Source: Roseivivax halotolerans
GTDB lineage: Bacteria > Pseudomonadota > Alphaproteobacteria > Rhodobacterales > Rhodobacteraceae
Assembly: GCF_900115815.1 (NCBI RefSeq)
Contig: NZ_FOXV01000015.1
Location: 16,050-80,049, forward strand
DNA: 64,000 nucleotides
Reading direction: 5' to 3'
Shown here: one piece after another, positions 26,015 through 34,509 of the stretch
Position numbering within the stretch: position 1 is the stretch's first letter
Layout: each line of letters starts with the position of its first letter
Notes under the pieces: model-generated
What the model was told of the DNA's origin: nothing
Database searches by the model: none
The model's input: only the letters and a program-made list of their open reading frames with translations
Translations under genes and position numbers: made by a program

Positions 26015-26998
26015 TTATTGGTCGGGAACGGCAGTATTCGGGTTGCCGTCCATCGCGGCCTCTATCATCGGTGTGAGAACGTCGATCGCGACAGGCAGGC
26101 TCAGCAGCGACCCATTGGCAAGGGCCCCGTTGGCAAGACCCTCGGTTGATAAAATGATCTCTCGTCCCTCGTCGGGCGCGCGCATCAAGCGGCGCGCTGG
26201 CAGTGCGTCGATGACCGGGATATTCTCCGGCACCGCCCACCAGAAGATCACGTCGGCATCGAGGTCAGGCAGGATCTCCTGTGAGATCGTGAATGACGAT
26301 TGATCGGGCACGGACAGCTCGCGAACGCGGGGATGCACAGCGAGGCCGAGGTTTTCGACGATCCGCACGCTGGAATCCGTGTCGGAATACAGAAGCACCG
26401 AGCCGTCCCACCAGGTCAGCATGGCAAAGGTGTTGTCAGACCATTCTGGGTGTTCGGCAGCCACATCCTCGATGCTTCGTTCGACCGCGTCGATCAGCCT
26501 CCTCGCCCGGCCGGATCGACCCAAGGCGCGTCCAGCAAGCTCAGCTTGTTCCCGCCAACCAAGATCCCAGTCACCTCGGCCTTCCGGCACAGCGACCACT
26601 GGCGCAATCCGCGTCAACCTTTCGTATTCCTCTCTGGTTATCCCAGAGCGGAAAGCGAGGATCACGTCAGGATCCGTCTTGGCAATCGCCTCGAAATCGA
26701 ATGGCGCCTGTATGGGGACAGGATCGGCCTCCGCGAGGTCCTGCGCCCACGGCCAGAGGTGCGACTCGTACGGGCCAAACCATGCGCGTACGGTCAGTGG
26801 CTGCAGCCCCAGCGCCAGGACATTGTCGGCGCCACCGTAATCCAGCGTCGCGACCCGTTCGGGCGGCTCGGATATCACGGTCGTTCCAAACTTGTGCTGG
26901 ATCCTGAGCGGGAATTCCTGCGCGGTAATGGTCGCGGCGAAAGCAAAAAGTCCGACCAGCGCCGCAATCAAGAAAGTCATCAACCGTATGAAGCTCAT
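26015..26998 (-). CDS. Fe-siderophore-type periplasmic binding protein (array member S9)
   Basis: A 327-residue PF01497 protein of group C, with EFPLRIQHKFGTTVISEPPERVATLDYGGADNVLALG after a long hydrophobic signal peptide. WPWAQDLAEADP and LTRIAPVVAVPEGRGDW are shared in place with S10, so the two are a recent tandem pair. The Met at 26998 starts the signal peptide; the longer frame begins with TTG at 27031 and is less likely. No Cys pair is present. Confidence 0.85.
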   Translation of the reverse strand: MSFIRLMTFLIAALVGLFAFAATITAQEFPLRIQHKFGTTVISEPPERVATLDYGGADNVLALGLQPLTVRAWFGPYESHLWPWAQDLAEADPVPIQAPFDFEAIAKTDPDVILAFRSGITREEYERLTRIAPVVAVPEGRGDWDLGWREQAELAGRALGRSGRARRLIDAVERSIEDVAAEHPEWSDNTFAMLTWWDGSVLLYSDTDSSVRIVENLGLAVHPRVRELSVPDQSSFTISQEILPDLDADVIFWWAVPENIPVIDALPARRLMRAPDEGREIILSTEGLANGALANGSLLSLPVAIDVLTPMIEAAMDGNPNTAVPDQ

Positions 26999-27055
26999 GG
27001 GGTCTTCCTTCGATGACCACCGGCCGGGCAAGTGCCGACCGGGGTCGTTATTGCG

Positions 27056-28021
27056 TCACTCGGATACGAGGTCCCGGTTCAGATTCTCGCGGGTCAACAC
27101 GGCGGCGATCTGGTCGAGGCCGTTCATCACCTTGCGCCAGGCCGACCCGACCATTTGCGAGCCGTCGAGCGGGAAGATCTGGCCTGCTTGCGCGACTTCG
27201 GTCGCCTGCACTAAGGGGTGCGATGTGAACGCGTTATACGCGTCGCTATCGCCTCGATCGTCGGCGTCGAAGACAAGCTGGAACATAACGTCAGCCTCGT
27301 GTGCGCCGATGGTCTCGATCGAGCGGTATTCGCGGTTGTCCGCCAGATCGCTTTCAGCGGCGGGGCGGATCGGGTCGAGGCCCCGCAGGATCACCCCCAT
27401 CGCTTGGGTCGGGTTGGTTGGGTAGAACTGGCCGTCCTCGATGTTCGAGGTCAAGAAGGACACGGTCGTTGCCTCCAGCGCCGGGCCCAAGTCCTCGCGA
27501 ACCTCGTCCATGCGCGCCTCGAGCTCGGCCTGCAGTTCTTCGGCCCGATCGGTCCGGTTCACGAGGTCCGCGAACTGGAACAGCGCGTCGGGCAAGGGCT
27601 GCTCGAACATGTCGATCACCACCACCGGAGCGATGTCGCCGTAGAGCTCCGGTGCCTCCGGCGGCCACGGGGAGGCTACGATCAGATCGGGATCGAGGCC
27701 CGCGATGACCTCGGGGTCGACTGCCGTGCCGTAGGTGCCGATCCACTCGATGCCGGCGGTGTCGTAGCCCTCCATTCTTCGGAAGATCCGTTCCCCGTCA
27801 TTGGTGATGTGCCCGGCCGAGCCGACGGGCCGCACGCCCAGCTCCATCAGCGGCAACAGCCCGTTCTGGTCCTGCAGCGTGACGATGCGCTGCGGGTCTT
27901 CGGGGATGCAGTCCGCACCCGCGTGATGGTCAAACAGGCGCTGGCCCTCGGGGCATTCCTGCGCGAGGGCCGGAAGGGCGAGGGCCGCGAGCGCGGCAGC
28001 GGTGATGGTGAAGGTCTTCAT
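27056..28021 (-). CDS. Fe-siderophore-type periplasmic binding protein (array member S8)
   Basis: A 321-residue PF01497 protein of subgroup A2. The signal peptide (KTFTITAAALAALALPALAQ) is followed by ECPEGQRLFDHHAGADCIPEDPQRIVTLQDQN. The motifs SAGHITNDGERIFRRMEGYD and the end LTRENLNRDLVSE match S5 (30148-31125) closely, although two unlike genes lie between them. The C-lobe PGxC pair is missing. The ATG at 28021 has AGGAGT in front; the frame extends upstream to 28198 only by chance. Confidence 0.85.
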   Translation of the reverse strand: MKTFTITAAALAALALPALAQECPEGQRLFDHHAGADCIPEDPQRIVTLQDQNGLLPLMELGVRPVGSAGHITNDGERIFRRMEGYDTAGIEWIGTYGTAVDPEVIAGLDPDLIVASPWPPEAPELYGDIAPVVVIDMFEQPLPDALFQFADLVNRTDRAEELQAELEARMDEVREDLGPALEATTVSFLTSNIEDGQFYPTNPTQAMGVILRGLDPIRPAAESDLADNREYRSIETIGAHEADVMFQLVFDADDRGDSDAYNAFTSHPLVQATEVAQAGQIFPLDGSQMVGSAWRKVMNGLDQIAAVLTRENLNRDLVSE

Positions 28022-28047
28022 GTGAATACTCCTATTCATAATACGCG

Positions 28048-29013
28048 TCATTCCGGCATCGGCTCGAAGGGCCGGCCGCCGACAATGGACTGAATGGCGT
28101 AGGCGGTGGCCAGAAGCGCGTCGTAACTCGTGGCCGAGGCCTCCTCGCGCGGGAGGATGAACATCTGCCCCGTCCGGCAGGCGTGCAGCAGATCGCAATA
28201 GCCCGGCACCTGCGCGTCGAAGTAGCCGCGCACGTCCTCGGGCGTGTCGGCGGTCGAGCCGTTGAACGTGGTGATGATGAAATCGCCGTCGAAGGCGGGC
28301 AGCGTCTCGGCGCTGACCTCGGCCCAGTCGTTCAGCGGCACGTCGAGGACGGCCTGCGGCTGCCGGAACCCCGCGTCGTAGAGCACGCGGCCGATATTGC
28401 CGTAGGGGTTGTAGACGAACAGGCTGGTGTCATGGGCGTGGATCGTGCTGATCGTGATGTTCTCGGTGTCGATCCGCTCACGGATCTGGTCGATGGCCGC
28501 GGCGTAGCGGGTCTCCATCGCCGCGATCCGGTCTGCCTCGCCGACGATGTCGGCAACGGTCGCGTAGGTGCCCCAGTCTCCGCGCCGGGAATAGTCGATC
28601 AGCGCCGTCGGCGCGATCTGGCGGAGCCTCTCCACTGGGGCGTCCTGCCACTGGGTGGTGAGGATCAGGTCGGGGTCGAGCGCGGCGATCGCCTCGAGAT
28701 CGACCGGGAAGGCGCCGACGAACGCGATGTCGGAATTGTCGAAGTCGATGCCCGTGAGCGTCCTCGCGGACCGGATAAAAGGCTCTCCGTCGTCGGTCAG
28801 CCGACCATGGCTGCCGACCGGCATGACGCCCAGTTCCAGCAGCGTGATGGTCAGCACGCTGTCGTGCAGCGACACGATCCGCTGCGGATCGGAGGGGATG
28901 CAATCGGCGCCCGCGTCATGCTCGAACAGGCGCTGCCCTTCGGCGCAGTCCCGGGCGAAAGCAGGAGTGGCGAGCGCCGCGAGAGCCACGAGAGTGGTGA
29001 TAGCGAGTTTCAT
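28048..29013 (-). CDS. Fe-siderophore-type periplasmic binding protein (array member S7)
   Basis: A 321-residue PF01497 protein of group A. The mature start is DCAEGQRLFEHDAGADCIPSDPQRIVSLHD after a signal peptide ending TPAFA. It has SHGRLTDDGEPFIRSARTLTGIDFDNSDIAFVG, shared in outline with the group B members S3, S4 and S13, and the C-lobe pair PGYCDLLHAC followed by LPRE. The ATG at 29013 begins a normal signal peptide; the longer frame to 29085 overlaps S6. Confidence 0.85.
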   Translation of the reverse strand: MKLAITTLVALAALATPAFARDCAEGQRLFEHDAGADCIPSDPQRIVSLHDSVLTITLLELGVMPVGSHGRLTDDGEPFIRSARTLTGIDFDNSDIAFVGAFPVDLEAIAALDPDLILTTQWQDAPVERLRQIAPTALIDYSRRGDWGTYATVADIVGEADRIAAMETRYAAAIDQIRERIDTENITISTIHAHDTSLFVYNPYGNIGRVLYDAGFRQPQAVLDVPLNDWAEVSAETLPAFDGDFIITTFNGSTADTPEDVRGYFDAQVPGYCDLLHACRTGQMFILPREEASATSYDALLATAYAIQSIVGGRPFEPMPE

Positions 29014-29081
29014 TGGTCTGGTATCCTTGCTTTCTGACTTGGTGGACCGCCTGTTTCGCGTGGGACGCAGCCACCACGGTG

Positions 29082-30083
29082 TCATTCGATGACCTGGACG
29101 AGGTCTCGGTTCGCCACATGCTGCTCGATCAGGTCGATTGCTGCGTGCAGTGATGCGAAGGATCCTGAGTAGGTTTCGGCCGCATCGAAATAGACGATCT
29201 GCCGGGCCTCACAGACCTCCAGGAACTGGCAGAACCCCGGAACCTGGGCATCGAGATTGTCGCGGATGAAGTTCCGGCCGGGCTTTTCGTCGGTCCAGGG
29301 ATACCAGTAGGCGGCAAATAGGATGTCGGCGTCGATGATGTCGATGCGCTCGGCCGAGATGGGAACGCTGGTCGCGTGGTCGTAGGCACCCTCGAACCCC
29401 AGGAAGGCCTCGTCCACGACGTCGCGGCGGCTGAAACCGAGATCGTCGAGGACCTGGGTCAGGGCATAGAAATTGTTGTAAAGACCGATCTCGCTGTCGT
29501 CCGCATAGATCACGGCGACTTCGATCTCGGGGGCGTTGGGGATGCGCAAACGAACCGTCTCGATCCGCGCCTCATAGGCGGCCCGCGCGGCGTCGTATTC
29601 GGCCTCTACCCCCCCGGCATCAGCAATGATCCCCATGTAGTCGAGGAAGTCGACGTCGATGGGCAGAGATATCATCGGGGCGATCTGACCCAACTGATCG
29701 TATATCTCGGTATCCCACGGACGCGCGATGATGAGGTCGGGTTCGAGCGCGGCGAGACGCTCCAGATCGACCTCCCAGCCATAGAACGTGATGTCTGTGT
29801 CCTGCAGGTCGATATCGAGAAGCGAGGACACGAGGTCGCTGAAATAGGCGTCCTCGGTCGGATGGCCTTCGGAGGCCACGATTCGGTCCATGGCACCAAG
29901 GTCCATCAGCGTCAATGTCGCCGTCAGGCGGTGCAACGACGCGATCCGCTGCGGATTTTCGGGGATGCAGGTCTCGCCCGCAGCATGTTCGAACAGGCGC
30001 TGGCCCTCGGGGCAATCCTGCGCGAGGGCGGGGGTTGCAGCAAATGCCACAAGCGCGGCAAGGACGGTAAGGTTGGGTTTCAT
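29082..30083 (-). CDS. Fe-siderophore-type periplasmic binding protein (array member S6)
   Basis: A 333-residue PF01497 protein of group A. The signal peptide (KPNLTVLAALVAFAATPALAQ) is followed by DCPEGQRLFEHAAGETCIPENPQRIASLHR. It has AMDRIVASEGHPTED in place of SHGR, and PGFCQFLEVC in the C-lobe, with FDAAETYSGSF in place of LPRE. The 5' frame extension to 30161 is not needed. It is most like S11. Confidence 0.85.
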   Translation of the reverse strand: MKPNLTVLAALVAFAATPALAQDCPEGQRLFEHAAGETCIPENPQRIASLHRLTATLTLMDLGAMDRIVASEGHPTEDAYFSDLVSSLLDIDLQDTDITFYGWEVDLERLAALEPDLIIARPWDTEIYDQLGQIAPMISLPIDVDFLDYMGIIADAGGVEAEYDAARAAYEARIETVRLRIPNAPEIEVAVIYADDSEIGLYNNFYALTQVLDDLGFSRRDVVDEAFLGFEGAYDHATSVPISAERIDIIDADILFAAYWYPWTDEKPGRNFIRDNLDAQVPGFCQFLEVCEARQIVYFDAAETYSGSFASLHAAIDLIEQHVANRDLVQVIE

Positions 30084-30147
30084 GTGACTTTCCTTTCGGT
30101 TGAATGTGGTTATGGGTAGCCCGAGCAGGTCATGGCAGACGAGACCG

Positions 30148-31125
30148 TCACTCCACGACAAGATCCCGGTTCAGATCATCGCGCGTCACCACCTCGGCAA
30201 TCCGCTCGAGCCCATGGCCGATACCCGTCCATGAGAACCCCCCAGCTTTTTGTCCTTCAATGTTGAAGATCTTGCTCGCCTGCGCGACCGGCAGAGCCTG
30301 AACCAGCGGATCGGCGAGGAAGTCTTCGAAGATCGCCGAGTGCCCCGTTTCGTCGTGATCCCAGGTGACGAGAAACATGACGTCGGCCGCATGCTCGGGA
30401 AGCGCTTCGTAGGTTATGCGCTCATAAGGGTTTTCGGGGTCAAGAGGGCGCTCGGGCGGGGTCATGGTGGGATCGAGATACTCGCGGATCACGCCCCATC
30501 CGCCCTGCGGCTCCATCCGATAGAAAGTCCGGTCGGTATCCTGCGTGGCGATGATCGAAAGCGTCGTGCGCTCGAAATCGGCTCCGAGCGTCTCGCGCAC
30601 GCCTTCGGCGACGGCTTCAAGCTCGGTTTGCTGCTCCCGCGCTCGCTCGGTCCGATTGACCGCATCAGCCAACATCAGAAGCGTGTCGTCCGCCGGGTAT
30701 TCGAACATGTCGAGGATTACCGTCGGAGCGATCTTCGAAAATATCTCGTAGTTCGTCTCGGGATAAGGCGAGCCGATGATCAGATCGGGGTTCTGCGCGG
30801 CAACCGCCTCGGGGTCGGGGCTGCCGTATGTGCCCACCCATTCAATAGAAGATGTATCGTACGCGCCCATGCGCCGGAAAATCTGATCGCCGCTGTCGTC
30901 GATGTGTCCCGCGCTGGCGACCGGGGTCACGCCGAGTTCCGTCATCAGAGGCAACAGCGCATTGATGTCCGTCAGCGTGACGATCCGCTGCGGGTCCGCG
31001 GGGATGCAACCGGTGCCCGCGTGGTGCTCGAACAGGCGCAGGCCCTTGGAGCAATCCTGGGCCAGGGCAGAAGAAGTGAGCAAGAAGCTGGTGAGAATAA
31101 AGACCATTGTAAGTTGGTTCTTCAT
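30148..31125 (-). CDS. Fe-siderophore-type periplasmic binding protein (array member S5)
   Basis: A 325-residue PF01497 protein of subgroup A2. The mature start is DCSKGLRLFEHHAGTGCIPADPQRIVTLTD, with SAGHIDDSGDQIFRRMGAYD and the ending VTRDDLNRDLVVE. It is most like S8 across its length. There is no PGxC pair. GGAGAAAAA precedes the ATG at 31125. The repeat of the A2 type after two intervening genes points to duplication of a multi-gene block or to transposed copies rather than simple neighbour duplication. Confidence 0.85.
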   Translation of the reverse strand: MKNQLTMVFILTSFLLTSSALAQDCSKGLRLFEHHAGTGCIPADPQRIVTLTDINALLPLMTELGVTPVASAGHIDDSGDQIFRRMGAYDTSSIEWVGTYGSPDPEAVAAQNPDLIIGSPYPETNYEIFSKIAPTVILDMFEYPADDTLLMLADAVNRTERAREQQTELEAVAEGVRETLGADFERTTLSIIATQDTDRTFYRMEPQGGWGVIREYLDPTMTPPERPLDPENPYERITYEALPEHAADVMFLVTWDHDETGHSAIFEDFLADPLVQALPVAQASKIFNIEGQKAGGFSWTGIGHGLERIAEVVTRDDLNRDLVVE

Positions 31126-31164
31126 CAGTTTTTCTCCATCAGAGAGATCGCATTTCTTAGCGTG

Positions 31165-32145
31165 TCATTCTGCGTCCATCGGCGCGAAATCGCGGCCGGC
31201 GATGTGGGTGACGACGTAATTGATATTGTACTGAAGCGTGGTGAAGCTCTGTGGGGAGGCATGCTCGCGCGGAAGGGCGATGAACTGCCCCTCGCGGCAG
31301 GCATGCAGTGCCACGCAATATCCCGGCACCATCTCGGCCCAGCGGGAGAGCATATTCGCCGGGCTATCATCTTGGTCGATGCGAAAAGTGTCGATGACGA
31401 AATCGCCGTCGTAGCGCTCAATCACCTCGGGACTGATGATCTCCTCGTCGGTCCCATTTGCACGCATTGCGTCCACCGGCGCGGGACGGGCGAAGCCGAT
31501 ATCGTCCAGCACAGTGGTCAACGCGCCGTAATCTGCGTAGACATGGACCTTTCCGTCGTAGCCCTGAGCTTGAATGTGGGAGACCGTGATCTCGCCCGCC
31601 TCAGGGATAAAGTCCTTGGCTTGCTCGATGGCATCGCGATAGGCGCCGATCCGTGTCTCGTAGCGATCCACGATTCCTGCCGCGCCGGCAATCATCCGGA
31701 TCTTTTCCAAAGCGTCCTCGGGGCGACATGGGACGTAAACGGTGGCTGTTATTGCGGCGAGCTGGTCGTAGATATCGTCCTGACATCCCGACAGACCGAT
31801 GATCAGGTCGGGCTGTAGTGCGGCTATGGCCTCCAAGTCGAACTGAGCCCACTGACCGACGAAGTCGATGTCGGAATTCTCGAAAGAGGTGTGCAGGATG
31901 GTCTCCACCGCGCGCAGGTAGCGGCTGCCGTCGGGCCGCACGCGCCCAAGGCTGCCCACCGGCGGCTTGCCCAGCTCTACCAGCGGCAAGGTGATCGACG
32001 TGTCATGCAGCGCAACGATGCGCTGCGGACTGGCTGGAATAGTCACCTCGCGGCCTGCGCTGTCAGTGAAAATACGAGTTTCCTGCGCCGTGGCCGGTAG
32101 CGAGAGGCCAGAGAGCAGAAAAGCGATTGCCAGGTACTTTTTCAT
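31165..32145 (-). CDS. Fe-siderophore-type periplasmic binding protein (array member S4)
   Basis: A 326-residue PF01497 protein of group B. Signal peptide KKYLAIAFLLSGLSLPATAQ, then ETRIFTDSAGREVTIPASPQRIVALHD. It has SLGRVRPDGSRYLRAVETIL and FVGQWAQFDLEAIAALQPDLIIG; the C-lobe pair is PGYCVALHAC followed by LPREHASPQSF. GAGGAGCG precedes the ATG at 32145. Extra Cys residues (LSGCQDD, VPCRPED) set it apart from the other members. Confidence 0.85.
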   Translation of the reverse strand: MKKYLAIAFLLSGLSLPATAQETRIFTDSAGREVTIPASPQRIVALHDTSITLPLVELGKPPVGSLGRVRPDGSRYLRAVETILHTSFENSDIDFVGQWAQFDLEAIAALQPDLIIGLSGCQDDIYDQLAAITATVYVPCRPEDALEKIRMIAGAAGIVDRYETRIGAYRDAIEQAKDFIPEAGEITVSHIQAQGYDGKVHVYADYGALTTVLDDIGFARPAPVDAMRANGTDEEIISPEVIERYDGDFVIDTFRIDQDDSPANMLSRWAEMVPGYCVALHACREGQFIALPREHASPQSFTTLQYNINYVVTHIAGRDFAPMDAE

Positions 32146-32200
32146 TCTGTGTCGCTCCTCACGTTCATTTCTCGGATGGGCATTGATCCCGGCGCCGGAT

Positions 32201-33157
32201 TCACTCCGGAATTGACACGATGTCGGTGGAACTCGTGGCAGCGAGGACCACCAAGGCGAGGCTCATCAGCGCGTCATAGGAGGCCGACGTCGCCTCGGCC
32301 CGCGGCAGGATCACCATCTGGTCCTCGCGGCAGGCATGCAGCGTCTCGCACCAACCCGGAAACAGTCGTTCCATCGCGGCGCGCGCATCGGCGGGCGTCT
32401 GGTCCTGGTCGGTACGGTAGGTGAGAAAGATCACGTCGGCGTCGAGTTCGGGCATCGCCTCTGCCGAGAATGTCTGCGCGCCTCCGACACCGATGGCATC
32501 GACGGCGGGCGGGAACTTGAAGCCCGCGTCTCGCAGCACGGTGCCGAGAGCGGAATAGGTGTGCTGGACGTAGATACCGTCGTTAATGCCCTGGATAACA
32601 TTCACCCGAATGTCGCCGGTATTTACGAGCCGCTGGATCTGGTCGATCTGCGCCTGATACCGTGTCTCCAGTCGTGCCAGCCGCTCTGTCGTGCCTGTGG
32701 CCTCCGCCAGCAGCGGAAAGACACCCAGCGTCTGCCGTTCTGTGGTGTCAACGACGACCGTGGGCGCGATTGCCGAGAGCCGATCGACCGACGCGTTCTG
32801 CCATGTTGAGGTGATGATCAGGTCGGGCGAAACCTCCGCTACCGCTTCGATATCGGCCGGGTTGGTGCCGAGGAAGGAGATGTTGGAATTGTCGAAGTCA
32901 AAGCCCGTCACGGTGATCGATCCGCGAATGAAGGGCTCGCCCTCAGTGGTCGTGCGCCCATGGCTTCCCACCGGCAGGACCCCCAGTTCGATCAGCGGGG
33001 TACCGAGGTTCTTGTCGTGCAGGACGGCTATGCGCTCCGGATCGACCGGAACGTCCACTGTGCGACCCAAATCATCGGTGATTGTCCGCGTCTCCTGCGC
33101 GAGGGCCGGCATGGACAGTGCAGCGAGCGCCGCGAGGGTGATGAGCGTGGTTCTCAT
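32201..33157 (-). CDS. Fe-siderophore-type periplasmic binding protein (array member S3)
   Basis: A 318-residue PF01497 protein of group B. Signal peptide RTTLITLAALAALSMPALAQ, then ETRTITDDLGRTVDVPVDPERIAVLHD. SHGRTTTEGEPFIRGSITVTG and FLGTNPADIEAV are in the N-lobe; PGWCETLHAC and LPRAEATSASY are in the C-lobe. It is the first gene after the 288-base gap with two stem-loops, the longest gap within the array. The ATG at 33157 is chosen because it begins the signal peptide. Confidence 0.85.
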   Translation of the reverse strand: MRTTLITLAALAALSMPALAQETRTITDDLGRTVDVPVDPERIAVLHDKNLGTPLIELGVLPVGSHGRTTTEGEPFIRGSITVTGFDFDNSNISFLGTNPADIEAVAEVSPDLIITSTWQNASVDRLSAIAPTVVVDTTERQTLGVFPLLAEATGTTERLARLETRYQAQIDQIQRLVNTGDIRVNVIQGINDGIYVQHTYSALGTVLRDAGFKFPPAVDAIGVGGAQTFSAEAMPELDADVIFLTYRTDQDQTPADARAAMERLFPGWCETLHACREDQMVILPRAEATSASYDALMSLALVVLAATSSTDIVSIPE

Positions 33158-33181
33158 GGGTCTTGCCTTTCGGTTGCGGAC

Positions 33182-33219
33182 GGCGCGGCACAGAAATCGC
33201 CGCGCCCGGAAAATCCGGG
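33182..33219 (-). promoter_or_regulatory. Two adjacent stem-loops in the longest array gap
   Basis: A perfect 8-bp stem (GGCGCGGC at 33182-33189 with GCCGCGCC at 33199-33206) is followed by an overlapping 6-bp stem (CCCGGA 33205-33210, TCCGGG 33214-33219). No U-run follows on the transcribed strand, so a simple terminator is unlikely. They could stabilise the mRNA or attenuate transcription between S2 and S3. The remaining part of the 33158-33445 gap shows no gene I can support. Confidence 0.4.
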
Positions 33220-33445
33220 AGGGGCCCGCCAATGAGCCCCGACGACAAGATCATATCGACAGCATCGCGCTGTTGCCCGTCCGCCAGCGGCAGCGATCGA
33301 AGGCATGCGCGTTTGAAACGGCCGATCGACGCGCAGTCGAGGAAATGCGCCTCGTCTTTTTCTGCGCTTCTCTAGCGCTTGGCTACATTCGGCATCGGGC
33401 TGATCAATGTTCGGATACGGTGAGGTGAGAGAGATCATGACGACT

Positions 33446-34402
33446 TCACTCAAACCCGCGGCCGGCGGTTATCGCCGTCAGGAAATCGATAGACCGATCG
33501 AGGGACTCGAACGTGTAGCCGACAAGAATGTCGCGCTCATACCAGAAGTGATTACCTGTCTCGACGCCATCCAGGTTGCGCCAAAAAGGCGCCACGCTGT
33601 CCCACTGCTCTTTCAGCATCGGAATTGTCTGCCCAAAGCGCGGCGCTCGGCTCGAAATCAGCACATCACCATCAAACTCCTGAATGCGTTCGACGCTGAC
33701 ACCACTGAGCCCCTCGGTGGCCTCCGTTTGGATCGTGGGCTTGGCGAAGCCTATGTCGTTGATGACCTGGTCGATCGCGCCCCAGTTCGGATAATACCAA
33801 AGGCCGTCATCCCAAAGATCGAAGCGCGACAGCGTGATCTCTGACGGGGTGCCGATGACCTCTCGCGCCTCGGCAATCCGGCTCTCATAACGTGCAAGCT
33901 CGGTGTCGAATGTGTCGCTCATATTCGCGGCGTCGGCGAGCCACTCCAAATGTTCGAGGAACGGCATGTTGGGCGGGATAATAACGGTTGGTGCAATAGC
34001 CTTAAGCTGGTCGTAGATTTCCTCATTCCAGATGCGCCCGATGATGAGATCAGGCTGCTCGGCCGCCAACGCTTCAACGTCTATCGTCGCGCGGTCGCTG
34101 AAATATTCGACGCCCGATGCCTCGATGAACTGCTGTCTGAAGATGTCGGCAGCGCCGCGAATATACGTCGTCCCATCCTCCATCCGGTTCATGACCGTAA
34201 GCGCGATCGGCGCGCCGATATCCAGCAGCGGCGTGGTAATCTGGTCGCCGCGGAGGCTGGCGATGCGCTGTGGATCCTCAGGTATGCAGCTCGTCTCCAA
34301 ATGGTGTTCGAAGGCGCGCAAACCCTCACCACAATCCTGAGCAAGAGCCGGTGTGGCGAGGGTCACTACGAGCGCAACGGCTGAGGTATATGCGAGTTTC
34401 AT
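33446..34402 (-). CDS. Fe-siderophore-type periplasmic binding protein (array member S2)
   Basis: A 318-residue PF01497 protein of subgroup A3. Signal peptide KLAYTSAVALVVTLATPALAQ, then DCGEGLRAFEHHLETSCIPEDPQRIASLRGDQITTPLLDIG. It has VMNRMEDGTTYIRGAADIFRQ and ends in FLTAITAGRGFE. The PGxC pair is replaced by DSVAPFWRNLDGVETG. LRGDQ/LRGEQ and the Y(I/P)RGA(A/Y)DIF motif are shared only with S1. The ATG at 34402 begins the signal peptide; the frame open to 34513 overlaps the preceding gene's end by chance. Confidence 0.85.
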   Translation of the reverse strand: MKLAYTSAVALVVTLATPALAQDCGEGLRAFEHHLETSCIPEDPQRIASLRGDQITTPLLDIGAPIALTVMNRMEDGTTYIRGAADIFRQQFIEASGVEYFSDRATIDVEALAAEQPDLIIGRIWNEEIYDQLKAIAPTVIIPPNMPFLEHLEWLADAANMSDTFDTELARYESRIAEAREVIGTPSEITLSRFDLWDDGLWYYPNWGAIDQVINDIGFAKPTIQTEATEGLSGVSVERIQEFDGDVLISSRAPRFGQTIPMLKEQWDSVAPFWRNLDGVETGNHFWYERDILVGYTFESLDRSIDFLTAITAGRGFE

Positions 34403-34509
34403 GACGACTTTCTGGTCTGAAGATCGGGAATGGGACTGTCGTAGAGGTTGGATCGGCGCTGCTTCGCGTCTCGTGCGAGGCGGGGTCACGGCGCCTGCCA
34501 AGGTCTGGC

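Noticed and set aside
33154..33453. A 99-residue minus-strand frame in the gap between S2 and S3
   Set aside because: No recognisable family, no signal peptide, and it spans the two stem-loops; judged as a chance frame in a regulatory gap.
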